Assembly (NCBI GenBank): GCA_048500275.1
Contig: JASNYI010000001.1
Span: forward strand, 1,736,001 to 1,800,000
Direction: 5' to 3'
DNA from: UBA5066 sp048500275
GTDB taxonomy: Bacteria; Acidobacteriota; Thermoanaerobaculia; UBA5066
DNA: 64,000 bases
In this document: positions 40,682 through 48,139 of the stretch, piece by piece
Layout of the letters: every line of letters begins with the position of its first letter
Numbering within the stretch: the stretch's first letter is position 1
The notes under the pieces: generated by a model
What the model was told of the DNA's origin: nothing
Seen by the model: only the letters and a program-made list of their open reading frames with translations
Database searches by the model: none
Made by a program: the position numbers and the translations under genes

Positions 40682-41064
40682 TTCGGTGTCGCCGTCGGGC
40701 CGGAGGCCCGCTGCAGGGAGGTGTAGTACTCGGCGAAGCGTGCGTAGTTTCTCTTGATGCGGGAGTCGTCCGGCCTCAGCTCGAGGGCGCGCTTGTAGGC
40801 GGCGAGGGCGCGGGCGGTCTCGCCGGTCGCCTCGCAGGCGACCGCGAGGTTGTTCAGGACCTCCGGGTCGTCGGGGGCGATCTTCGCGGCCCTCTCGAAC
40901 CGGAAGAGCGCCTCGCGCCAGAAGCCCTGCTGCGCCATCTTCGCCCCGTAGGCTTTCTGGTCGGCGGCGCGGGAGGCTTCCTCCGGGGTCGAGGCACAGC
41001 CGGACAGGGACACAGCGACGGCGAGGAGAAGGCCCGTGGCGATGGCGAAGCGACGTTGTCTCAC
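40678..41064 (-). CDS. TPR-repeat lipoprotein
   Basis: 128 residues from GTG 41064. Lipoprotein signal with lipobox 'LSGC' at about residues 18-21, then one to two TPR units: 'GFWREALFRFERAAKIAPDDPEVLNNLAVACEATGETARALAAYKRALELRPDD'. First gene of the envelope operon. An ATG exists at 41076, but it lies inside the TATAAT promoter (41080-41075), so the GTG is preferred; the transcript would have at most a few untranslated bases. Confidence 0.8.
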   Translation of the reverse strand: MRQRRFAIATGLLLAVAVSLSGCASTPEEASRAADQKAYGAKMAQQGFWREALFRFERAAKIAPDDPEVLNNLAVACEATGETARALAAYKRALELRPDDSRIKRNYARFAEYYTSLQRASGPTATPK

Positions 41065-41074
41065 GGAGATCGGC

Positions 41075-41082
41075 ATTATAGT
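41075..41082. promoter_or_regulatory. Shared -10 for the TPR operon (minus) and dprA (plus)
   Basis: ATTATAGT holds TATAAT on the minus strand (41080-41075) and TATAGT on the plus strand (41077-41082). It serves as a compact divergent promoter: about 10 bases to the lipoprotein GTG and 18 bases to the dprA ATG. Confidence 0.55.
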
Positions 41083-41100
41083 CAGCGCTCCCTACGCAAG

Positions 41101-42231
41101 ATGCGGTCCCAGCGGATGCCCCCCGACGCCGTCCTCTCGTGGAGTCTGCGCGCCCGCGGCGCCCGCGCCCGCGTCCTCTCGAGGCTCCTCCTCGCCGCCG
41201 GGTCGGTGGAAAGCCTCCTCTCGCGTCTTCCCGGGGAGACGGGGGCGCTCGCCGGCGTCGACGCGGCCGCGGCCGGGGAGATCCTCGACCCGAGGCCGGC
41301 CCCGGGGCTCGACGAGGTCCGCCGCCGCTTCTCGGCATGCGGCGCGAGAGTGGTGGCGATCTGCGACTCGGAGTACCCCGCCCTCCTCAGGGAGGCGCCG
41401 GACGCGCCGCCGCTCCTCTTCGCCCGCGGCCGGCTCCTCGCGGACGCGCCCGTCGTCGCCGTCGTCGGCTCGAGGCGCGCGACGCGCGCCGGCCTCGAGG
41501 CGGCCCGGATCGTCTCGGCGGGCCTCGCGCGGGCCGGTGTCGTCGTCGTCTCGGGGTTCGCCCACGGGATCGACGCGGCGGCGCACGCTGCGGCGCTCGA
41601 GGAGGGGGGGGAGAGCTGGGGCGTCCTCGGCTGCGGCGTCGACATCCCCTATCCGGCGGCGCACGACCGGCTCCGGGCGCGAATCCTGGAAGGCGGTGCG
41701 CTCCTCTCCGAGCTGCCGCCCGGGACCGAGCCCGAGCCCTGGCACTTCCCCGTGCGCAACCGGATCATCGCCGGCTGCGCCCGCGTCGTCGTCGTCGTCG
41801 AGGCGGCGCCGAAGAGCGGCTCCCTGATCACCGCGCGCTGCGCGGCGGAGGCGGGGCGGGACGTCGCGGCGGTGCCCGGCCCGGTGATCGGCGAGCAGTC
41901 GGCGGGAACGAACGCGCTCCTGAAGGACGGCGCGATCCTGGTGCGCGACGCGGCCGACGTCCTGCGCGAGCTGCCCGACGAGGACCTCCGCCGCCTGCGG
42001 CCGGGAGGCCTCCCCGGCGCGGCCGGCGCCCCGGAGCCCCCCGCCGACCCCGACGCCCGCCGCGTCCTCCTCGCCCTCGACGCCGCCGAGCCGCGCCCCG
42101 CGGACGAGCTCGCGGCGGCCACGGGCCTCCCCGCGGCGCGCCTTTCCGCCGCGCTCGTCCTCCTCGAGCTGGAGGGTCTCGCCGAGGCTCTCCCCGGGGC
42201 CCTCTTCGCCAGGAGGACGCCCCGGGCTTGA
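41101..42231 (+). CDS. dprA: DNA-processing protein DprA (Smf)
   Basis: 376 residues. Rossmann-type DprA core with 'YPALLREAPDAPPLLFARG', 'VAVVGSRRATRAGLEAARIVSAGLARAGVVVVSGFAHGIDAAAHAAAL' (dinucleotide-like GSR motif), 'YPAAHDRLRARI', 'RNRIIAGCARVVVVVEAAPKSGSLITARCAAEAGRDVAAVPGP' and a C-terminal winged-helix domain. It loads RecA on incoming ssDNA in natural transformation. A helix-hairpin-helix region is present before the core. ATG 41101 or ATG 41116 could be the start. Confidence 0.93.
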   Translation: MRSQRMPPDAVLSWSLRARGARARVLSRLLLAAGSVESLLSRLPGETGALAGVDAAAAGEILDPRPAPGLDEVRRRFSACGARVVAICDSEYPALLREAPDAPPLLFARGRLLADAPVVAVVGSRRATRAGLEAARIVSAGLARAGVVVVSGFAHGIDAAAHAAALEEGGESWGVLGCGVDIPYPAAHDRLRARILEGGALLSELPPGTEPEPWHFPVRNRIIAGCARVVVVVEAAPKSGSLITARCAAEAGRDVAAVPGPVIGEQSAGTNALLKDGAILVRDAADVLRELPDEDLRRLRPGGLPGAAGAPEPPADPDARRVLLALDAAEPRPADELAAATGLPAARLSAALVLLELEGLAEALPGALFARRTPRA

Positions 42232-42256
42232 CAGCCGTGGCATCGTAGCCGGCCGC

Positions 42257-44875
42257 ATGTCGAAGTCTCTCGTCATCGTCGAGTCCCCCGCGAAAGCGAC
42301 CACCCTCGGGAAGTTCCTCGGGAAGGACTTCTCCGTCCTCGCCTGCTACGGCCACGTCCGCGACCTCCCGAAGAAGGGGATCTCGGTCGACCGGGCCGCC
42401 GGCTACGAGCCGACCTACGAGGTCCTTCCCGGCAAGCAGAAGACGATCGCCGAGCTGAAGCGTCAGGCGAAGGGCGCGGACGACATCTACCTCGCCGGCG
42501 ACCCCGACCGCGAGGGCGAGGCCATCTGCTGGCACCTCGAGGAGCTGCTCCGCCCCTCGGCGCCCCACGCGCGCTTCCACCGGGCCGAGTTCCACGAGAT
42601 CACCAGGGGAGCGATCCAGAAGGCGATCGCGAGCCCCGGGGCGATCGACGCGAACCGCGTCGCCGCGCAGCAGGCGCGCAGGATCATCGACCGGCTCGTC
42701 GGCTACGAGGTCTCCGACCTCCTCTGGAAGAAGGTCTGGCGCGGCCTCTCGGCGGGGCGCGTGCAGACGGTGGCGCTCCGGATCATCGTGGAGCGCGAGT
42801 CGGAGAGGGAGCGCTTCCGCGCCATTCCCTACTTCTCGGTTCCCCTGCAGCTCGGGAAGGGGGACGCGCTCTTCCCTGCCCGCACCGTCGCCTGGCGCGG
42901 CGAGAAGCTGAGGTTCGACGGGTCGGACCCGCGCCTCGCGACGCACGAAGCGGCCGCGGAGGTCCTCGCCCACCTCCAGGCGTCGTCGCTCCGGGTCACC
43001 GCGGTCGAGGCGCGCGAGAAGAGGACGAACCCCGTCCCTCCGTTCACGACCTCGAAGCTCCAGCAGGGAGCCGCGCGCTCGCTCGGCTTCACCGTCCGCC
43101 GGACGATGCAGGTCGCCCAGCGCCTCTACGAGGGGAAGACGATCGCGGGGCGCGGCTCGGTCGGCCTCATCACCTACATGAGGACCGACTCGACGCGGGT
43201 CTCCGAGGACGCCCTCGCGGCCGTGAGGGCCCACATCGGCGCCACCTTCGGGCCCGAAGCCCTTCCCGCCGAGCCGCGCCGGTTCAAGCAGAAGAAGGAC
43301 GCCCAGGATGCCCACGAGGCGATCCGCCCCACGATGCTCGACCTCCCCCCCGAGGCCGTCGCGGGCGACGTCTCCGCCGACGAGCTGAAGCTCTACCGGC
43401 TCGTCTGGAACCGCTTCGTCGCTTCCCAGATGACCCCCTCGGTCTCGGACGTGACGACCGTCGAGATCGAGGCGCGCCGCGAAGGAAGCCCCGACCTGGC
43501 CGGCGTCCGCGCCACCGGGTCGGTCCTCAGGGACCCGGGCTGGCTCCGCGTCTACGGGCAGGTTTCCGACGCGGAAGAAGCCGAGGGCGAGGGGAACGGC
43601 GAGGCCGAGGAGGCGAAGACCCGCCTCCCGCAGCTCGCGGAAGGGGACGTCCTGCGCCTCGCCGAAGCGGTGGTCGAGGACCACGAGACCCAGCCCCCGC
43701 CCCGGTTCAACGAGGCTTCGCTCGTGAAGTTCCTCGAGGAGAACGGTATCGGCCGCCCCTCGACCTACGCCGAGATCCTCCGGAAGATCGAGGACCGCGA
43801 GTACGTGAGGAAGAAGGACCGCCGCTTCCTCCCGACGCTCCTCGGCCGGCTCGTCGTCGACCTCATGAAGGAGGGCTTCGACGACTTCTTCCAGACGGAG
43901 TACACCGCCCGGATGGAGGCGGAGCTCGACGAGGTCGAGGAAGGGACGCTCGACTGGCGCAAGGCCGTCGCCGAGTTCGACGGCCGGTTCACGAAGGACC
44001 GCGACCTGGCGCTGAAGAAGATGGTCTCCGTGAAGGCGGGGCTGCCCCTGGCCGACGTGCGGCGCCACCTCCCCGACTTCCCGCTCCCCGAGGGGGCCGG
44101 CGACGCGTGCCCGAAGAGCGGCCACGAGCTGCGGCTCCGGATGGGGAAGAACGGCCTCTTCCTGGCCTGCGCCGGGTACCCCGACTGCGACTACACCCTC
44201 GACCTGCCCGAGATCGAGGACGACCCCGTCGACGCCTCCGAGCTCGAGGGCCAGACGTGCGACGAGTGCGGCAGCCCGATGAAGCTGCGCTCCGGGCGCG
44301 ACGGCTCCTCCTTCCTCGGCTGCACGGCCTACCCGAACTGCCGGTTCACGGTCGCCGTGAAGGTGGCGAACGGGAAGGCGGAAGCCCGCCCTGACCGCCC
44401 GACGGGCGAGAAGTGCCCGCTCTGCGGCCACGAGCTGGTCGGCAAGCACGGTCGGTTCGGCGACTACGTCGGCTGCTCGAACTACCCCGCCTGCCGCTAC
44501 CGCCCGCCGAAGCCGGTCACGTCGACGAACGTCGCCTGCCCCGACTGCGGGACGGGAGAGGTCCTCGTCCGCAAGGGGCGCTTCGGCCCCTTCTACGGCT
44601 GCTCGAACTACCCGACGTGCCAGCGGAACTTCCGGGCCCGCCCCGTGCCGAAGGCCTGCCCGGCGTGCGGGGCGCCCTACCTCCTCGTGAGGGACCGCAA
44701 GGCCGGAGCGTTCTACGTCTGCGAGAAGGAAGGGTGCGACTTCGACGCCCCGGCCGCGGATCTCGACGCGTACGCCTTCGTCGCCAAGGTTCCGGACGCC
44801 GCGGCGCTCGCGGCGGCGGCCACCGCGGCCTCCGAGAAGAAGAAGCCCTCTCCGAAGAGGGCGCGCAAGGCCTGA
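42257..44875 (+). CDS. topA: DNA topoisomerase I with five C-terminal zinc-ribbon repeats
   Basis: 872 residues. TOPRIM start 'KSLVIVESPAKATTLGKFLGKDFSVLACYGHVRDLP', acidic 'YLAGDPDREGEAICWHL', catalytic Tyr in 'GLITYMRTDSTRVS' (about residue 310), and 'FNEASLVKFLEENGIGRPSTYAEIL'. The C-terminus holds five zinc-ribbon units; units 2-4 have four Cys each ('CDECGSPM...GCTAYPNCRF', 'CPLCGHEL...GCSNYPACRY', 'CPDCGTGE...GCSNYPTCQ'), unit 5 is 'CPACGAPY...CEKEGCDF', and the first has lost one Cys (CPKSGHE). A Lys-rich tail follows. It is part of the dprA-topA-trmFO-xerC-hslVU neighbourhood. Confidence 0.96.
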   Translation: MSKSLVIVESPAKATTLGKFLGKDFSVLACYGHVRDLPKKGISVDRAAGYEPTYEVLPGKQKTIAELKRQAKGADDIYLAGDPDREGEAICWHLEELLRPSAPHARFHRAEFHEITRGAIQKAIASPGAIDANRVAAQQARRIIDRLVGYEVSDLLWKKVWRGLSAGRVQTVALRIIVERESERERFRAIPYFSVPLQLGKGDALFPARTVAWRGEKLRFDGSDPRLATHEAAAEVLAHLQASSLRVTAVEAREKRTNPVPPFTTSKLQQGAARSLGFTVRRTMQVAQRLYEGKTIAGRGSVGLITYMRTDSTRVSEDALAAVRAHIGATFGPEALPAEPRRFKQKKDAQDAHEAIRPTMLDLPPEAVAGDVSADELKLYRLVWNRFVASQMTPSVSDVTTVEIEARREGSPDLAGVRATGSVLRDPGWLRVYGQVSDAEEAEGEGNGEAEEAKTRLPQLAEGDVLRLAEAVVEDHETQPPPRFNEASLVKFLEENGIGRPSTYAEILRKIEDREYVRKKDRRFLPTLLGRLVVDLMKEGFDDFFQTEYTARMEAELDEVEEGTLDWRKAVAEFDGRFTKDRDLALKKMVSVKAGLPLADVRRHLPDFPLPEGAGDACPKSGHELRLRMGKNGLFLACAGYPDCDYTLDLPEIEDDPVDASELEGQTCDECGSPMKLRSGRDGSSFLGCTAYPNCRFTVAVKVANGKAEARPDRPTGEKCPLCGHELVGKHGRFGDYVGCSNYPACRYRPPKPVTSTNVACPDCGTGEVLVRKGRFGPFYGCSNYPTCQRNFRARPVPKACPACGAPYLLVRDRKAGAFYVCEKEGCDFDAPAADLDAYAFVAKVPDAAALAAAATAASEKKKPSPKRARKA

Positions 44876-44877
44876 TC

Positions 44878-44909
44878 CCGGGAGGGGCGCCGCGCGGCGC
44901 CCCTCCCGG
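44878..44909. terminator. 32-bp perfect palindrome between convergent topA and crystallin-like gene
   Basis: Two 16-base arms pair perfectly with almost no loop (44878-44893 with 44894-44909), almost all G/C. It starts 3 bases after the topA stop and ends 8 bases before the end of the facing gene, so one hairpin could serve as a terminator for both. There is no T-tract. Confidence 0.7.
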
Positions 44910-44917
44910 TCACCCCT

Positions 44918-46492
44918 TCACCAGGCGCGCGTGCCGCAGGTGACCCGCATCGACCGGGCGGCGTCGTTTCCGACCGACGTTCCTCTGAGGTCGGCGTGCT
45001 CCGCGTCGAAGGTGGAGGATCGGCCCCGGTAGCCCGTCTCGCTGAAGAGGATCGCCCGGCAGCCGGGCGGGACCCTGAGGGAGCTCGCGGCGAGCGCGCC
45101 GATCGTGGTCCGCGAGAGGTCGGGGACGTCGGAACGGAAAGACGCGGAGTCCCCGCGGAAGTCCGTGTCCCGGTAGAGCGTCACGCCCTCGAGAAGGCCG
45201 GCCGTGCCGGGGGCGGGCGTGCCGGCGCCGCGGAGCCGGCGGGGCCGTGCCGCGCACTCGACCCGGAGCGAAGCGGCGGAGTCGTTGCCCACGTCGGTGC
45301 GGCGCAGTTCGTCGTGGGACGCCTGAAACGCCGTGGACCGGCCCCGGTAGCCGGGCTCGGAGAAGAGGGTCGCCACGCACCCCTCGGAGACCTCGAGCGA
45401 GCTCGCCTGGCGGGAGCCGAAAAGGGTCTGGCCGAGGTCGGGGACGTCGGAGAGGAACGACTGGGACGGGCCCGTCCTTCGATCGTCGCGGAAGAGCGTC
45501 ACGCCCCGGCCTGCCGAAACCGGGCCCCCCGTCGCCGTGCCGCCCGGGGAGCCGCAGTCGACGCGGAGCGACACGGCCGCGTCGTTGCCCACGCCGGTGC
45601 GGCGGAGGTCTTCGTGGGTCGCCTGGAACGTCGTCGAGCGGCCGCGGTAGCCCGGCTCGGAGTAGAGGGTCGCGGAACACTCCTCGGGGACCTCGATCGA
45701 GCTCGCCTGGCGTGCGCCGAGGAGGCTCCGCGACAGGTCGGGGACGTCGGAGAAGAACGCCTGGGACGGTCCCTTCCGGCCGACGTCGCGGTAAAGCGTG
45801 ACGCCCCGGCCCGCGCCGGCGAGGCCCAGGCCCCCGGCCGGGGAACCGAGGGGGGAGGCGCAGTCGACGCGGAGAGAGGCGGCCGCGTCGTTGCCCACGT
45901 CCGTGCGGCGGAGGTCGTCGTGGGCCGCCCGGAACGTCGTCGAGCGGCCGCGGTAGCCCGGCTCGGAGTAGAGGGTTGCCGAGCACCCCTCGGGGACCTC
46001 GATCGAGCTGGCCTGCCGGGCGCCGAGCGAGGTGCTCCGGAGGTCGGGGACGTCGGAGAGGAACGCCTGGGACGGTCCCTTGCGGCCCACGTCGCGGAAG
46101 AGCGTGACGGCCACGCCACTTTCGTCCCAGCCCGCGGCGGTCGTCCGGCTGCACTCCAGCCGGAGCGAGGCGACGGAGCGGCGGCCGAGCCGCGTGACGC
46201 CGAGGTCGGGCGTGGCCGTGGTCAGCTCGACGCCGAGGCCGCGGTACCCGGAGAGCTCGTAGAGGGTCACGCGGCACCCGGGGGCGACGTCGACGGAGCT
46301 CGTCCGCCGGGCGCCGAAGCCGGTCTCGGAGAGGTCGAAGACGTCCCCGGAGACGGCGAGCCGCTGCCCGGTCAGGCGGGTCTGGTCGTAGAGGACCGCC
46401 CCGGCCTCCTGGCCGGTCGCGGCGGGGGCGTGGGCGAAGGCCGCGGAGAGGACCGCAACGGCGAGCGTTCGGGAGGGCGTCCGGTTGTGCAT
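44918..46492 (-). CDS. Secreted five-domain beta/gamma-crystallin-like protein
   Basis: 524 residues with a signal peptide (1-28). Five domains of about 83 residues start near 30, 127, 230, 330 and 437. Each has two Greek-key-like halves: 'VTLYRDVGRKGPSQAFFSDVPDL...GARQASSIEV' and 'CSATLYSEPGYRGRSTTFxAxHxDLRRTxVGNDAAxSLRVDC'. The (N/D)(N/D)xx(S/T)S calcium motif is only half kept: 'NDAAAS' in second halves lacks the fifth Ser/Thr, and 'ARQASS' in first halves lacks the acidic pair. Each domain has two Cys (end of first half, end of domain). Domains 2-4 are nearly identical. A strong AAGGAGG ribosome site precedes ATG 46492. Confidence 0.85.
   Translation of the reverse strand: MHNRTPSRTLAVAVLSAAFAHAPAATGQEAGAVLYDQTRLTGQRLAVSGDVFDLSETGFGARRTSSVDVAPGCRVTLYELSGYRGLGVELTTATPDLGVTRLGRRSVASLRLECSRTTAAGWDESGVAVTLFRDVGRKGPSQAFLSDVPDLRSTSLGARQASSIEVPEGCSATLYSEPGYRGRSTTFRAAHDDLRRTDVGNDAAASLRVDCASPLGSPAGGLGLAGAGRGVTLYRDVGRKGPSQAFFSDVPDLSRSLLGARQASSIEVPEECSATLYSEPGYRGRSTTFQATHEDLRRTGVGNDAAVSLRVDCGSPGGTATGGPVSAGRGVTLFRDDRRTGPSQSFLSDVPDLGQTLFGSRQASSLEVSEGCVATLFSEPGYRGRSTAFQASHDELRRTDVGNDSAASLRVECAARPRRLRGAGTPAPGTAGLLEGVTLYRDTDFRGDSASFRSDVPDLSRTTIGALAASSLRVPPGCRAILFSETGYRGRSSTFDAEHADLRGTSVGNDAARSMRVTCGTRAW
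45257..46114 (-). repeat. Near-identical tandem domain repeats inside the crystallin-like gene
   Basis: Domains 2, 3 and 4 are repeated at DNA level with a period of about 306 bp; for example the 17-base segment beginning ggaacgtcgtcgagcgg occurs at 45625 and 45931. The high identity points to recent in-frame duplication or gene conversion. Confidence 0.75.
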
Positions 46493-46588
46493 CGGGCCTC
46501 CTTTCTCGACGGGACGGGCCGAGCCTACGTTCCGGCCGCAGCCGAGGCAAGGTTCCCACGGGCGGTTCCCCTCGCCGGGAGGGGCGCC

Positions 46589-47299
46589 TCAGGCGGGCCG
46601 GAGCGCGCGGAGAACCGTCCGGAAGCGGCAGAGCCCGGCGCCCGGGAAGAAGCGGTCGACGGCTCCGAGGAGCGGGTAGGGGCTCGCGGTGAAGGAGAGG
46701 TCCTCGACGGCGAGGCCCGCCGCGGCGACGAGGCGGGCGACCTCGGCGGACGGCCGGACCGCGATGTGGTCTTCCTGCTGCAGCCCGGGGACGGCGGCCT
46801 TGAGGCGCTCGGCCCAGTGGTCGCGGTTCGGCGTGTAGATCGCGAGCGCCCCGGCCGGGGCGAGGACGCGCCGCGCCTCGGCGAGGCACGGGGCGAGGAC
46901 GTCGTCCTCGACGTGCTCGACGAAATCGGCGAGGAGGACGGCGTCGAAGGAGCCGTCGGGCAGGCCCGCCAGGTCGCGGGCGTCGGCCGTCTCGAACCGG
47001 ACGTTCGGGAGGCCGCGGGCGGCCGCGGCCTCCCGCGCGATGGCGACGGCCGCCGCCGCCGCGTCGACGCCGACGACCTCGGCCACGAGAGGCGCGAAGA
47101 AGAAAGCCGTGTCGCCCCGGGCCGAGCCGACCTCGAGGAGGCGCATCCCCGGGTGCGGCTTCACGGCCCTGAGGAGCGCCGCGTCCCGCTCGCGGTACTT
47201 CCGGGCGTTCCGGAAGAACCAGTGCGGCCGGTACATCGCGGCGTAGTACGCCTCGTCGTAGACCTCGGCGTTCGGGGCGAAGTCGGGGCGCGGAGCCAT
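46589..47299 (-). CDS. SAM-dependent methyltransferase, paralogue 1
   Basis: 236 residues, class I. 'YDEAYYAAMYRPHWFFRNARKYRERDAALLRAV' precedes SAM motif 'LLEVGSARGDTAFFFAPLVAEVVGVDAAAAAV', 'DAVLLADFVEHVEDDVLAPCLAEARRVLAPAGALAIYTPNRDHW'. Very like the next gene (same length, same start and 'IYTP.R.HW/Y' block), so the two are tandem paralogues. The substrate is unknown; such UbiE/Methyltransf_11-type enzymes act on lipids, sugars or small metabolites. ATG 47299 has TACCAT 7 bases upstream and no ribosome site. Confidence 0.8.
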   Translation of the reverse strand: MAPRPDFAPNAEVYDEAYYAAMYRPHWFFRNARKYRERDAALLRAVKPHPGMRLLEVGSARGDTAFFFAPLVAEVVGVDAAAAAVAIAREAAAARGLPNVRFETADARDLAGLPDGSFDAVLLADFVEHVEDDVLAPCLAEARRVLAPAGALAIYTPNRDHWAERLKAAVPGLQQEDHIAVRPSAEVARLVAAAGLAVEDLSFTASPYPLLGAVDRFFPGAGLCRFRTVLRALRPA

Positions 47300-47306
47300 C
47301 GAGGGG

Positions 47307-47312
47307 ATGGTA
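47307..47312 (-). promoter_or_regulatory. -10-like TACCAT, probable leaderless start
   Basis: TACCAT on the minus strand, 7 bases before ATG 47299, no ribosome site between. Confidence 0.35.
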
Positions 47313-47342
47313 CGTCGCCGGGCGGCGGCCTGCCGCCGCGGG

Positions 47343-48047
47343 CTACGGCGCGACGGCCCGGATCAGGATCCGGTAGCGGAACGTCGGGCCGACGAGGGGG
47401 AGCGGCGAGAGCGCCTTCTCGACCCAGCGGACGAAGGGGAACGGCGAGACGCTCCACGTCTCGAGGTCGATCCCGAAGCCCGCCCCGGCGAGCAGGCGCC
47501 GGTACTCCGCCACGCGACGGACGGCGATGTGCTGCGGGAACTGCTTCAGGACGAAGTCGTGCGCCTTCATCCGCTCGACGTAGTGCGCGCGGTCGGGGGT
47601 GTAGATCCCGAGGCGCCCGCCCGGCCGGAGGACCCTCCGACACTCGCGGAGCATCGCCGCGAGCGTGGGGTCGTCCACGTGCTCGACGAGGTCGATCGCC
47701 GCGACGGCGTCGACGCTCGCGTCCGGGACGGCCGAGAGGTCGGCGACGTCGGCCTCGAGCCAGCGCACGTTGCCGATCTCGAGCTCCCGGCGGGCCGCCT
47801 CGGCCATCGCGATCGCCTCGGGGGCGGCGTCGACGCCGACGACCTCCCGGGCGTGCCGGGCGAGGAGGAACGTCACGTCCCCCCGGGCCGACCCGAGCTC
47901 GAGGACGAGGTCGTTCGGGCGCGGGTCGACGACGCGAAGGACGTCCCGGTCCCTCTCGGCGTACTTCCTCGGCGGGTTCCGGAACCAGTGGTGCGGGTGG
48001 AGGCCCTTCCAGTACGCCTCGTCGTAGAGGTCGCGCTCGAACGTCAC
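47343..48047 (-). CDS. SAM-dependent methyltransferase, paralogue 2
   Basis: 234 residues. 'LYDEAYWKGLHPHHWFRNPPRKYAERDRDVLRVV', SAM motif 'LVLELGSARGDVTFLLARHAREVVGVDAAPEAI', 'VDAVAAIDLVEHVDDPTLAAMLRECRRVLRPGGRLGIYTPDRAHYVERMKAHDFVLKQFPQHIAVR'. Tandem relative of the gene at 46589, 43 bp apart, same strand. GTG 48047 has TACACT 6 bases upstream. The substrate cannot be told; the pair and the secreted crystallin-like gene interrupt an otherwise conserved housekeeping gene order. Confidence 0.8.
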   Translation of the reverse strand: MTFERDLYDEAYWKGLHPHHWFRNPPRKYAERDRDVLRVVDPRPNDLVLELGSARGDVTFLLARHAREVVGVDAAPEAIAMAEAARRELEIGNVRWLEADVADLSAVPDASVDAVAAIDLVEHVDDPTLAAMLRECRRVLRPGGRLGIYTPDRAHYVERMKAHDFVLKQFPQHIAVRRVAEYRRLLAGAGFGIDLETWSVSPFPFVRWVEKALSPLPLVGPTFRYRILIRAVAP

Positions 48048-48053
48048 GGCGCG

Positions 48054-48059
48054 AGTGTA
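48054..48059 (-). promoter_or_regulatory. -10-like TACACT, probable leaderless start
   Basis: TACACT on the minus strand, 6 bases before GTG 48047, no ribosome site. Confidence 0.35.
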
Positions 48060-48124
48060 GCGGCCCGTCGGGAGCAGGCCCGATCCGTGCCGGGGGTCAC
48101 GGAAGCCCCGGGGGAGGTGTTCCC

Positions 48125-48130
48125 TACAAT
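48125..48130 (+). promoter_or_regulatory. -10 TACAAT before trmFO
   Basis: TACAAT (5 of 6 to TATAAT), 9 bases before ATG 48140; no purine-rich ribosome site in the gap. Divergent from the methyltransferase promoter 66 bp away. Confidence 0.5.
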
Positions 48131-48139
48131 CGGGCTCCC

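Noticed and set aside
42228..42256. TTGACA upstream of topA as a promoter
   Set aside because: It is a perfect -35 hexamer, but no -10 is present at 16-18 bp; the sequence there is GGCCGC. topA may be read with dprA.
45000..46110. CRISPR-like tandem repeats
   Set aside because: The repeats are about 306 bp apart, in frame, and encode near-identical protein domains; there are no short direct repeats with unique spacers and no cas genes.
44996..48139. Long upstream extension of the trmFO reading frame
   Set aside because: It runs antisense through the crystallin-like and methyltransferase genes; TrmFO begins at ATG 48140 with its FAD motif right after.
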